Assembly (NCBI GenBank): GCA_009193035.1
Contig: SWDT01000001.1
Location: 434,001 to 498,000 of the forward strand
Source: Halicephalobus mephisto
Taxonomy: Eukaryota > Nematoda > Chromadorea > Rhabditida > Panagrolaimidae
Length of the DNA stretch: 64,000 bases
Reading direction: 5' to 3'
Positions 11,866-23,915 of this stretch are shown piece by piece; the stretch's first letter is position 1; every line of letters begins with the position of its first letter. The notes beneath the pieces are model-generated. The model ran no database searches and was not told the DNA's origin. It worked only from the letters and a program-made list of their open reading frames with translations. Position numbers and translations under genes: made by a program.

Positions 11866-13707
11866 ATGAACAATGTTATTGTTGTTCATGTGGACACTGA
11901 TTGCTCCGTCAAAGATCAAGTTAACAATGTAAAAGAGACAATGGAGAATTCTGAGCCTGGACCTTCTACTGCGCCTCCTCCACAGCTGTTGAACAACGGT
12001 TCCAAATCCATTATTGAAGCTGATTCTTCTGGGATCATGGAAGCGAATGACATCAGATATCCCCCTCCCCCTGAGGATCTTAAGGCGATTCGGGAGGCTA
12101 TTCTAGAACAGGACGACCAGAGACGTTCTTCGTCAATGTCTTCTGAAGGAGGTCTTTGTTACAGACAGTGCACTGCTTATCGATTAGATGGATTCCTGAA
12201 GAATCCTACTGATTTAGCTATTGGGTTTCAATTGGTGGCTGTGGCGGACTACGATAATGGGGTTCATTTTGTTGATTTCAAAGGAAACGTGAGAAAGCAC
12301 TTTGTAAGTCCACCCTATAGGATTTGTGGGGTAAGACTGAAACCTGATACCGATCATGTAAGTTCCTCAAGTTTACTTTCAGTTAATAATTAACACGGGA
12401 TTGCAGATTATAATGTTGGCTTACCTAGAACAAAATTGGACAATAATGATCAAGAAATGGCCAGATCTCTCCGATGTTTCTGCTGTTGAGTGTCCCTCGG
12501 AGCCAGCAATTACCCCATGGGCAAGAAGGAAAATTACGCTACTAGGGAATTTCCTTTATCTTCTCGGAACTTGTGATAGTTGCTCAGCCATATGGATGCT
12601 GGATCTAAATACTCTTAATTGGTGTATATTATTTCTGGAATTAATTATCATCGAATTACTTTTAGGAAGACGCTGGTTGTCGAAAAAGCGGCTTTGAAGA
12701 AGCCTGGTGGAGTTGGTGCTTCGTTTACGAGTTCTTTCAGGGGTTTTTCTCACAACGAAGAAAAGCACGCTATTTATTCTGATTTTGATACTAAGCAGTG
12801 GACAGAAGAAGAACGAAGGATATTGCTTTGCGATTTGGAGAAGTCTCGATTGAATATTTTGAGGTTCAACGAAAACGACAAATTGGCCAACAATCATGTT
12901 ATCAAGGTCAAGAGGAAAAAGGACCAGCGGTGGATTGTCAAAGGTCCTCAATTAGCTGTCTATGACGAAGAACAGGTAATATACATTTTTGTATAGAAAT
13001 AATAATTTTCTATGAGAAAATTTTAAAGTATTAAAATAATACCAAGCTTACGTCTTCATTTTGGATTTAATTTTCCAGATCAAGCGCTCAGACAAAAAGG
13101 GATTTATAAAAATGTGTTACAATGTACCTATCTGAATTTCTTCGGAATTTAAAGTACAAAACTAATTTTTTTTAAGCAAAAAATAATATTAATGAGACAT
13201 TGAATGATGCTACAGGTTTGCAATATTTCAAATTACATCCAAGTTATATCAAATAATTCCTAAAAAGGTTAGTTTGTGAGAAAAGTGCATCAGAAATTTA
13301 CACAGACAACTTCTGAAAATCCTTCTCAATGTCCATGCCTTAAATTTCCAAAGAACAATTTTGATATTTTGAGATAATTCATGAATATCTTTGGTTATGT
13401 GTCAAAAATCAGACTTTATTTAAATAAGGAAATTAGAGCTGAGGATAATTTTCTAAGACATTCCATAATACTGTAGTATTTATGACCAACCCCTGTTGCT
13501 CGATTTAATTATCAATAATTTCAGGACATCATCGTCTACGACTGCTCTGGAAAAATTTTTTGGTTCGATGGCACGGACTACAGAATGAGGAAAATTATTG
13601 GAGACGTCGGCAAAAGTGAAGTTTGTGCCCTTGCTGTTGACAGTGGTTGGTGCTATGCTCTCTGTCGACATCGACTTTGTGTTCATGCTTTTATGTACAG
13701 GACATGA
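11866..13707 (+). CDS. NHL/beta-propeller-like protein of unknown function (399 aa)
   Basis: Exons 11866-12357, 12407-12621, 12666-12975 and 13525-13707 join in consistent phase to 399 residues. The N-terminal ~100 residues are acidic and proline/serine-rich (low complexity). The rest shows blade-like repeats: NPTDLAIGFQLVAVADYDNG followed by VHFVDFKGNVRKHF resembles an NHL repeat, and EEQDIIVYDCSGKIFWFDG near the C-terminus looks like another propeller strand pair. There is no signal peptide or RING. I cannot name a family member. The last intron is 549 bp, much longer than the others, and could hide an unrecognised exon. The gene ends 90 bp from the convergent ERMP1-like gene. Confidence 0.65.
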
Positions 13708-13797
13708 AAGTCCATTCAAAGTTACGGATAAAATCATGGTAAATAAATGATAATCACAGAAGGTCAAGACTCATTCACGGGGATATTATAATTCTTA

Positions 13798-15899
13798 CTA
13801 AACCTCAGGCCATGTGAAGTCTGGATTTTCCTTCTGGTTAGATTTCCTTCGAACAACATTTGATAGCCAGTCTTGTACATCGTTGTTCTTCTTTTCACCT
13901 TCTTCTTTGGGGAGGCACATCCAAGGACAATCCTCCAGTGGGATGTAAGAAGTCCCTCCCCAATCGGTGACGAGATTATCGCTAATCAATGGCAGATTGC
14001 TCTACAAAATAAAAGAAATTAGAAAAATAATCTATATCTACCATAACTCACCAAAAGGAAAGCTGAAATAAATCCGAAAACAGCAGAGAATATAAAATTA
14101 CAATTTTCTCTGTCAGCAAATCTCACAGATTGAAAAATAGAAATGATAGTATCTGTAGTTAGAATAACTGTAGGCAGTAAAGTGAATACTTGGATAATTG
14201 GGATTATCCTCGGGCAAGCATGTGTCTTCGCAAACCCCAGGAAGAATTTCCGGATATAGTAAGTAACAAGTATTAACGGCATTGTCGTAATTAAAAAGTA
14301 ATATCCAATCCTGCTGATATAAATGGTTGAAAAGAAGATTGAGAAAAGAGCCAATGGAGCAAAGATCCCAAAAGTAAAGTAAATCTGTTCATAATCAATC
14401 AAGTACTTTGTTTCAACGCTTTCACTCATCTTGAAGAAGATGGCCATGGATAAAACGAAATGCAACAAGGTATTTCGTAAGAATATAATTCCATTGTCCC
14501 AAGGAATAAAAGGAATATAATTGAATAGACCGGAGAATAAATACAAAGCAACATTTGTGAATAATACACATCCCATAGAAATACCGTAGTGTGTTAGAAC
14601 TTTGTCCAGTTTTAGCCTTCGCTGATTACACATTCGAAAATATCCAAATAAGATTAAACTAATAATGATAAGTAAGATGGCAACAAAGCCAATGAACTCA
14701 GCAACGGCTCCAGGAATAGAATAGAATGAATGACTTTTATAGCGAAGCAGTGGAAATCCGTGGTTTTCAAAAGTAGGAGAATATTTTCTTGAAAATATTT
14801 GCAATCCGTCACGGTAGATATTTTGTATCTGGGTGATGGAGAAAATGAAATTCACCAAATTGTCACCAGCCCGTTGAATTAAACCAACTTTTCGGTTTTC
14901 AATGACTTCTTCAAAGTCCTCAGTTGATGGAGGGTAGAAGATCTCTAAATTAATGATTTTAGAATCATTTAGTTTCGCTGATAATGAATCTCCAGTTGCA
15001 AACATGTCTTCTACTAGCGAATTTGCTGGAGGATGTTCTACATAATCGAGATAAATAGATGCCAGAGAATTTGAACTGTCTGAGATCAAAACCTCTCTTC
15101 CATCTGCTCCAGTCAGGTTCACAATCGCATTGACATCGTACTTTTTGACCAGATAAGTAAAAGAATCATCTGTGTATGGCTCCCCCAAGATATTGAAAGA
15201 AAACAGAATGTCATTATAAACAGTCTTATTGCTGAATACCAGAGTTTGTAGCGTATCCATTAATATCAAACAAGGAATAGGACTGTTCTTTTCAAACTCA
15301 CTTTCGGTTATTGAAAATCCACAATTGAACAAAAAGACGTTGGAAGTAGGGAACTTGGATTTAATTAGAGTAACAGCATTTCCAGATCTCTTAAAGCACT
15401 CGACTTCTGTTCCTATACAGCTACTTCCTTGATGAATAAATAATTTCAATTGATTAACGTAATTTTCCTCAGCGACGGATTTTATCAGGTTCAATCTATC
15501 GAGAAACAAGTTGAGATCTAGTTCTTCCTCTCTAGTCAGTTCATTGAGGAAGTTGATGACTCGTTTTTCGGAAAATCTCCGCAAATCTTGAGTTCTAATT
15601 GGTGTAGGAATCAGTAGAATCTCTTTAACCGCGAAGTACGAAGCTGCAATGGAGGAAATGAACAATATAATGGCCAGCCAATGAATTCTTGAGACAAATT
15701 TCTAAATTGTCAATTAAAAAACCATAAGTAATTGGAAGAAACTTACAACAGGAACCGTAAGGAGTTTGGCATTTTTTAAATTTTTAAGTTCTAGTCCGGC
15801 TTCAGATAACTTAAGTAAAATACTGTCATAATCAACATCTTCCTTGTGAAAGTTACTTTCCGGATGTAGTCCCCAATCATATTTATAATTCAACGACAT
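13798..15899 (-). CDS. ERMP1-family multi-pass membrane protein with degenerate M28 peptidase domain
   Basis: Exons 15747-15899, 14052-15701 and 13798-14001 give 668 residues. Layout: cytosolic N-terminus (about 1-55), a first transmembrane helix (WLAIILFISSIAASYFAV), a luminal M28-like domain (about 90-340), then a block of about eight hydrophobic helices (380-610) and a polar tail. ERMP1 landmarks are visible: RRFSEKRVINFL, ADGREVLI and IQRAGDNLVNFI. The zinc and catalytic positions are gone: the family HFD becomes GFS (near 180), the NGAEE motif becomes NILGE (near 221), and the Asp and His ligands have no equivalents. It is therefore probably a pseudopeptidase of the ER membrane. The frame is uninterrupted over 1650 bp in the main exon, so this looks like a working gene and not a decayed one. 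The function of the inactive form is unknown. Confidence 0.8.
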
Positions 15900-18777
15900 G
15901 TTAACTCAAAAGTGGGACAACAAAAGTAGAGCTAACACAGCGTCACGAGAAAGAGTTTAGCCATCGATTGCAGCAAAAGAAATATGGCTTCCCCTGCTTG
16001 CTCTCCGCTGCCATGCCCTGTGTGAAGAATGGCAGTTTTGAAAATTTTAGACGCTTGGAAAAATCGGCATAAATAAGCTTTTACTGAAAACTTCGCATTA
16101 AGAATTTGATGTACGACTTTTTTATTGCCAGTTCATCGAGCAAAGAACTTTTGCAAGTTTATCAAATTAGATAATCTTAATTTTTCTTCTAAACAGAAAG
16201 TCAATGTTTTTTGTGTAAACGATCTCTGCAAAACAGTTGTTTTTGGACCAGTAAACGTATTGTTCCTCCTTTCAAACTATAGAGTAAGAACGGCTGGCGT
16301 TGCAAATGATGAACCAAGCAGAAAGTCCCTGGCCATGTGGTCATCGCCGAACATTGCTGATCGAAGGACCGTCTGTTCTGGCAAATCTCTGTCTGCCCGA
16401 GGATACTAGCTAGAGTGTGTCTGGCGATGAACAGCCTGCCGTTCCGCCTTACGACCCGATCAGGTTCAGTGGTATCTTCATTCTCCGATTGCCACAAGGA
16501 CGAAAACATCGATTGTTTTATGCTCTAAATTTCCGGAAAAATCCGGGTTCGTAGATGTCACTCTGCTCACTCGTAGGGTTGTTGATGTTGACTGAAACCA
16601 TCACAACCTTTTTGAGTTAGCTGGGAGAATCTACACCATGTCCCTAATGTGTTTGTAAAGCTGCTGATAATTAATTGTTGATTAATTATTATGTATTAAA
16701 TAGGATTTTGAGGTAAATAGAAATAAAAGAGAATGGGAAATCGTAATCGAAATACTGTATCATAAGCCACTGAACATAGTAAGTTCAACGCAATATATTC
16801 AATCCTGGCTTCAGAAGCCAAAGAAAAAACAGAATTTCAAAATGCGACAATCCCATTTTCAGTGGCGTTTCAATCTGGGCTTTCTAATTCAGAGTAGATT
16901 TACTTTCATACTTTATTGATCTGATCAAAGTTGTTGTTCAACCAGGGATTGTAATGATAATATTTTGTATTTATACAATGAAAAGCTAAAATTTCGATCA
17001 ATATTCGATTTATTAAAGTTAATAGTCAAGATTTAAAATTAAAAGTTAAAGTTGAAGTTTTCACGCTCAAATATAAACTATGAGCTTCTTTTAGTTTAGA
17101 TAAACTAACTGTATTTTGAAGAAATTCAGTTTTATTAAAAATCTTCCTTATCGTTTTGCTTTGTAAAGCTCTAATGAGAGTTCTCAATGTGCACTTTGAT
17201 TGATTTCCATCACTTTGTCAATTGATTTGTGAAGACATGTTTCATTAAAAAAATTTTACTCTTTGTTTTTTACTATGTCATGCTCAATGAGTTACACGCG
17301 GTCACAAGGTTGATGAAGAGATCAATAGAAGATGTAGTGTCGCATGGTTCAACTTCAAAGACATCTGAGAAGCATTTGTTGTTACGAAGGACACAAAAGC
17401 TCGAGTACATTTGCTCAATTCCACTGTTTCCCTTACACTAAATTATGAATGCGAAACATGGATGGCACGAAAGACTGAAAGGAAAAAGCTACAAGCAACA
17501 CAGGAAACAATAGAAAGGTGACTATTAAGGATCAAGTGAAGCGACAAAGAAATGCATCATAGAACTAAATTTAAGTGTTTTTCTGTTCGCAAGGAATACA
17601 GAAGGTGGTTAAAGGATGTGTTTCGCCACAATAGTGGATGAATTGGATCTTCAGATGCCAAGTCTATTACACTAATAATTGTTCATAGTTAAAGTAAATA
17701 CAGGTAACTCCTCAAGGACAAGCAAGTATTCGCTGGAGAACAACGCTAGCTTCAAGTATGAAATAGGGCTATCTAATTCAGTGTATTTGAACCCCAGTTA
17801 TCCCCACTCGAAGAATTCAGTCTAGTTCTATTAACCTTTAACTAGTTGTTGTACTCTATTATTCGTATCTTACCTGTGGATGTAAGAATAAAGGTGCTAA
17901 TCCAATTATACCCTCGGATATGAACGGTAATATTAAATCTAATAATCATTTGAATGAAAAACATGACAATAAGGTAATTTATAGAATTTATTCAAATCCT
18001 CTAATAGTTCGAGAAAAGTAGCTTAACTTCTCTGATGAAGTAGTGTTTATAAACTAGTTAACGAAGTATTGGAAATCAATTAAGATATGTACTAAGAACC
18101 CTCATTAGAGCCTTATGCTGCAAAGAGATGAGGAAGTTCCTCAATAAAACTGAAAGAAATATTGAATTTCTTCAGAAGAAAAATGACTTGTTTGGAAAAA
18201 GGATGAGCCCACGATTTACACTCGAATATAGAAAGTTCAAATTTCGATTTTGAATCCTAACTATTAACTTTGATCTAATGAAAGATAAATTGTGTAATTA
18301 TGAAATTAAATTCGTTGTTTATTATTCCACTATTGTTAAATATGATTTAGCTTTGAAAAAACCGAGTGTTAATAAAATAGTTACTGTAAACTGAATGTTG
18401 AATTCTTCACACAATGAAATATGAAATGAGGTAATTGGGCAAAAGAATACTCAAAATATAATCCGTTTTCTGCATTTTCGGAATTAGATTTTCACCCAGG
18501 AACCACGTCTTCTTAGTATTCCTTTTCCTTACTTGGGATTTTTTCAGTTTTTCCTTCGTGTTTAATTGTTTGAAAACAACTTTATGGACCACTATTTCAA
18601 TAATTGATAAATAATAATTTCCCAACAGTAAAACGTTCTGCTTAAACATTTATGATATGACGAATACAATAAAGGCAAGAAAACCGGAAGTTGACAAGCT
18701 GTGGGTTCAGATCCTTTACAAACGGTAATTCGCTTCTGGAATGAATTCTCAAAGAGACTAACAAGTGGTAGTAAAGG
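15900..18777. other. Intergenic spacer with repeats
   Basis: This 2.9 kb separates the ERMP1-like gene (promoter side) from the 3' end of the GRAF-type gene. It contains a LINE fragment (separate entry) and, at about 16,669-16,691, a perfect 9 bp inverted repeat (ATAATTAAT) with a 5 bp loop. Open frames at 16,125-16,509 are chance. Nothing else is recognisable. Confidence 0.5.
17300..17700 (+). mobile_element. Non-LTR retrotransposon (LINE) fragment, C-terminal reverse-transcriptase region
   Basis: Reading the plus strand from about 17,308 gives a decayed protein that keeps the order DEEINRRCSVAWFNF, then KDTKARVHLLNSTV, then LNYECETWMARKTERKKLQ. This is the usual end of LINE reverse transcriptases (the YGCETW...KL...E motif). 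Several in-frame stops show it is dead. It is about 130 codons long and no ends, poly-A tail or target-site duplication are apparent. The LINE clade cannot be settled by eye. Confidence 0.7.
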
Positions 18778-21700
18778 CTACTGTGGACCCGGTAGAGGTT
18801 CGACATAGTTCGCAGGGATAAGGCCCGTTTTACCATTCAGAGTTCCTACCAACCACCCTTCTTCCTTCGATTCATAGACTACAATAGAATTATTACTTGG
18901 TTTTAGGCATTTTAAAAGATTTACCATTCGTAATAATCTGTCCTGGCTCAAATGACAGTTCAGTTTCGTGACCAGCCGCGCAAGAATACAGAGTTTTGAC
19001 TCTACGACTCGGCTGGCATTGAACGTCGGGATTTATGAGAGAAGTATATTGTGACGGAATCCTAGAAGTATGGATTGGCTGCAGAGTACTGAAGGAAGGC
19101 GGATTCGGAGCAGCCCTTGATGGACCCGATTGGCCGCTCCTATTGATATTAACCCCGCTAGAGCTGGTCATCGTTGACGAATGAGAAGAAAGATTGGCAT
19201 GAACGCTGAAAAAAGAGTTTCGTTACCAGCCAAAAGAAAACACTAAGCCTCCATTTGTTATAACCAAGGTTAATAGTCAAAAACACAACTACAATTGGAA
19301 CAATTCTTGGGTTAAAAGGTTAAGCAAGGTCAAGATGGTTCCAGAAGCGTGATGGTGCATGCGACGACGAATATTGTGGCGATTTTGCTAAAACTTACGA
19401 CGTGGACATCAGGTTCCCGCCAGAATGCCGCTTTTGCAGTCTATAGGTAATGCTAGAAAAAACAAAGAGATTGGTAAGAGTGGGAAACCTCAATCAGCAA
19501 ACATGGATAGGAAATTCGAGCAGAAAAATGAGAATGGAAAATTGTTATCAAATTTTAATGAAATTCACTACCAGATTTATTATTCAAAGAAATACTTACT
19601 TGTCGCAGGCTTGAGGGTTATATGGAGGTGCGTAAGTGGCAGAGTATTTGTCTGGAAATGGCTTCGTTTAAAGCTAATAATAATAAATACTCACTTCTAG
19701 TTGTACTCGGTCCAGCTAGAGTTGAAGAAGACCCGGAACTAATTGGAGCCAGTTTATCATCGGAACTGCTTGCAGCCCTAGCAGAAGCAATTCCATCATC
19801 GATTATCCTCGGGGCGGTGTATCTAGCACTGGATATATTCGAGTACACTCCCGAGGGCGACCCGTTTCCTTGATTCCTCAGGTCATCATTACTTCTGGAT
19901 TCGTACGGAGCCTTGTCGTAGAACGGGGAATTGTTGTTTTTTGGCGGGGGGGGGGGCTGTCGTTGTCTAACAAGTGCAACTGCAGCAGCATTAGAGGAAT
20001 TGGAATCTGTAACAGGAGAAGAAGGAGTTGTGGAAGCTTGTTGGAAGGCTTGGACAACTTTGGGGCGAGTTATTGAGGATCCTGAAGCATTTATTGCTTC
20101 ATCAATGTTTCTTTCATTTTCCTTGGGTCTAGGCGTCTTGACTGGAGTGGATTCTCCTGAGATGACGGTGACTTCAGATCCATTCGAGGGAACCAGAATA
20201 TTGTGAGCTGGTTTCGGAGGACAGGGAAGTCCGATATTCATGGGGGAAGGAGAATTGAAAATGACCGCACAATTGCTAATCAAGACTTCAACAACAACAT
20301 TGCAGAACTTGATGTCCATAATTGCAGCCATCGTTTCTTCTTGGGGTCTCAAAAGAGTCGGCCCAAAGCAGACTCCCAAGTTGCCTACGGTCATCAAGTT
20401 ATCACTGCAGTTGTCAGCAACCCTAGAAAGAAAGTCTGTTTTTCGTTTTATTGGTTTAATCTTACACTCTCAAATGACGAATGATAATTTCCAGCATTCG
20501 TCTGTGGGCTTCAGGCAGTTTGTAGACATAGTAATGAATGTGGTTGACCCTTTGTTGACTGTCATCCAACTTAGCGGCATTAATGAACAAATTATGCAGT
20601 TCAAAAGTCATTAAGGGCTCGGGGAGGTTACTAAAGACGATCTCATTCACGTCCCGAATATCTTATGAAATCTTACCGAAGAAAAGTCTTGACAGCACTG
20701 GAAATGGTCTTGGTTTCCCATTCACTGTCATCATTCAAGTTCAGACGTTCTAGAGCCCCTTTCTTCTTATCCAATGCCAATTGCATCAGTCGTTGAACTT
20801 TGGAGGTTACCCCGCAGTTACGGTAAAGACCTTGTTCTTTCAGTCCTTTCTCTTCAATCGCTTTAAGACAAATTCGTACAAATTCAAAACCAGTATCATC
20901 AAGCATAGCTAAAATCATCATTAATGTTCAGAATAAAGCTTACAAATGTATTTGTTTTCGAATTCCAAAGAACTACAACTCATTCGTTCAAGTAAGTAAT
21001 GCTTCATGAAGCAAAGAATATTAATTAAGCACCTTTCCTCATTGTTTTATTGAAAAGTTAAATGAATCTTGCTTGATTTCTGACACCAGAAGTGATTATA
21101 TTGTCTACCTGTACTTACCACAAAAATCGTCAATAACGAAAGCAGGCAAGAAAGCACTGCCATTGTAGATGGTAAGAAGACCTCTGGCAATGTTGTAAGT
21201 GGAACTAGAAGACTGTCCATCGACACCGTTTGCAGAAGTCAGTATGGCTGCAGCTTCGCCCCAGGAAGCCGATCGAGACTTTGTTATAAGCAGGTTATTG
21301 TTCATCGTTGATGAACACTGATAAAATTATTATCAGAACGAGTATTTTGGATGAAATTCGATCGTAAATTCACAAAAGACAGAACGATCTCGTTGGGTTG
21401 GTCAAAAACCAAATCTATTGGAATTTCCTGGGGATTCAAAATTGAGCCAATATCGTGAAGTTCAAATGGGACCCAATGACAAACATCCCGAAAAACCCCT
21501 TTATAAATAAGACATCGAAACTGTTGAAAGTGAATATGCTTGACCGGACACATGGAAGGGTATTGCATTGAGGAATAGTAATGCAAGATAAAAATGCAAA
21601 ATAACAGTAAGACCAGATAAGCCGAAAGCTCTCCCACACTTATTTTTTGGATATTCCGGACTCGACAATTTTTCTCCTATGTCTAGTCAATATACAAAGA

Positions 21701-23915
21701 AAGATAGAAGAACGAACAGCGTTGGCTTCCAACTCTCGAGAAGTAAGCTCCTTCGCTACATGTCACCACATTCAGCATCCAGTGCCGCGGCTCGCATCGT
21801 TGATTAAAGTTTTCCTTTAGTCGGTTCTTCTCCTTTTCCCTAAGCCAGAAAAATCGTTGGGAACCGGACCAGCTAAGGAAGCTAACTGGCAAGTTCTCAA
21901 CAATGGATGTGTTTCAGAACAAAACAACATCTGGAAGAAACTCGAGGGCAAAAACAGACATCCTAATTGGCGATAGCCAATCGGATATCGCATATATCAC
22001 GAATGACGTGAACACACTCCCAAAATAAAGAGCAGCTAATTCTGCCATATTGGGAGAATTGTGGTTCCTCTTTGGAATTCGAAATTTAAAAAAATTATTC
22101 GTGCGGCAAAACTTTCATTCAGTAATGACGCAACGATTTATAATTGGGACAAACAAACTTACTATCGAAAGAGTTTGCAGAGGGTGGACCTGCCCCCGGG
22201 GAATACACCGGTTCCTTGCCGTCCATGGTGTCGAGCCACTGCCGTCGATCTTCCTCCGACAGGGCTTGGAATGTCATTACTTCTGGTCGCTCTTCAGCAA
22301 CCAGATCAAAACAGAATCTGAAAATCGATAATCAAATTCGATCCACGCGCCAAAAAAGTGAACAAGGTGTTGACCAGGTGAACTGGCTACCAGCCAGTCA
22401 ATCGAACTCGTGAAGGTCAAGCTCTGTCCATCTCTTATTTGTACCTCGTTCACGATCGAAGAAAGTAAAGCCGCGACAGCTGCACATTTATAAACAAACA
22501 ATCAAAAGCAACCCAGGATTCTATTCTACCACATTAGGAGAAAAACAAGCTTACCTTTTGTCAATGCTATCGGACGCCCTTCGAATACATGACTTGAGTT
22601 TGAATGAAACCGACTGTTCGAGTGCACCTTTCATGTCCTAGAAAAACGGAATTATTCTTCTGGATGTGTGTATTGCCCTGTTTGGAAGGCCTCGCGCAAG
22701 CTAGGCGGAAAATCAAAAATGATTTTCGCGAATTTAGACTCCGAAAAGGGTGGCAATTTGGAGTCGCACTCATTCACCAATGTATATTCATTATTATGCA
22801 TTATTTTTGGTCCAAACCCTTCAGCTTAGAGGGTACTTACCGTCTTGGCCGAGCTGTTCACTGGGATCATCGTGAAAATTCTAGTTTCCTTGGAAAAGAC
22901 ACAGTAATATTTTGTCCATGGACGAGAAAGCACATCTCTGCTTAATTTTGCTGCAAAAGTACTGAAATTAGGTAATCTTAATTCAGTCAACTAACTTGGG
23001 ATTTTGCTTTTTTCTTGCATGTAAATGTAACCCTGCTTGATACTACCCGTGGAAGAAGTAGAAGTTCCATCAGAACTGGAACTAGAGGGAAATACAGCAT
23101 TTCTCATGTGAGAATTCAACATTTTTTGCTTCAGAATATTGGCCTCAGCTTGTGTGGCTTCGAAGCTCTGTTTGGCCTTCTGAACTTTCTGCTGGATATT
23201 CTGCAATTGAGGCCTGAATTTCTCATTGGCGTCGTTACCAATCTTGTAAAAAGTAAGCCAGTGGGAGAAGAAAGTGCTTAAAGTCTCAACAAAGGCAAAT
23301 TTGAGGTTCTCTTGGATCGATTGAATTTCCGAAACGTATTGCAAACTAGATTGACAAAACGCTTGTTGTTGCTGCCCTAATTGAGCATCTGCTTCACGGA
23401 AATCTGTTTTCCTCGCTGTGCTGAGATGGAGATGTTTCTCTAGATTTGTATAGAACCTCTGAGACTCTTTTTCATATCTCCGCTTCGAATCATGAAGAAC
23501 TGTGTTTATGTTTTCCACGAGATCCTTGAGAGGCTCAAGATAGTGTGTCTCAGCGTCGGTCAGTATCCGAGCTCTGTGTTCTTCAATCTTAAGAAGCATG
23601 TTTCCGAATTCTTTGACTGAATTGGCGATGGCCCTTTCATCGTCCGTTTGCGTGTTTCCGACAGTTGCAATCTTGAACTCAGTCAACAAATTTGCAAAAC
23701 TCTTTTGAGACTGGCAAACTTCTAAAAACAACCTTATTATGGAATCAATAAAAAGTCCCACTTCTCATGGAAGAAATAAGTTTTCTACAATGATCAGCAA
23801 TCTGTTTTATACTTTTAGCAGTTTCATCCAGAGTCTGTTCATGTTCATGAAGGTTTTGTCTGAACCAAGGACTGTCTGAGAGGGCATCGCTGAACTCCAG
23901 CGGTTTCAACACCAT
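18778..23915 (-). CDS. GRAF/oligophrenin-type BAR-PH-RhoGAP-SH3 protein
   Basis: Orthologue of GRAF (ARHGAP26/10/42), which senses or tubulates membrane through BAR-PH and switches off Rho/Cdc42. Twelve exons: 23762-23915, 22996-23721, 22841-22950, 22555-22637, 22163-22317, 20677-20908, 20466-20630, 19695-20422, 19600-19651, 19399-19440, 18925-19205 and 18778-18878, for 942 residues (human GRAF is about 810). BAR domain about 20-235; PH about 282-400, opening [12 protein letters not shown] and closing [11 protein letters not shown]; RhoGAP about 411-597 with GLYR, whose arginine (near 439) is the catalytic finger, and [15 protein letters not shown]; a long Ser/Pro linker with a proline run coded by an 11-C tract; SH3 about 885-938, ending in [14 protein letters not shown]. 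The start ATG at 23915 begins [19 protein letters not shown], as in GRAF. All key residues are present and exon phases agree throughout. Confidence 0.93.
21117..21639 (-). other. Possible alternative 5' exons inside the largest intron of the GRAF-type gene
   Basis: The 1254 bp intron between the PH and RhoGAP exons holds two minus-strand open stretches. The first (about 21,639-21,361) can splice across a 56 bp GT-AG intron (donor GTGAAT, acceptor TTATCAG) in phase 0 into the second (21,304-21,117). The second ends at a strong GTAAGT donor in phase 1, exactly the phase needed to enter the RhoGAP exon at 20,908. The upstream PH exon cannot be joined to them in frame. This fits an alternative promoter giving a RhoGAP-SH3 isoform without BAR-PH. 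The first in-frame ATG is within the first stretch ([15 protein letters not shown]). No domain is recognised. A chance arrangement is possible. Confidence 0.35.

Noticed and set aside
13480..13767. Minus-strand open frame over the end of the propeller-like gene
   Set aside because: It is antisense to the exon 13,525-13,707, whose plus-strand reading continues the upstream protein in phase.
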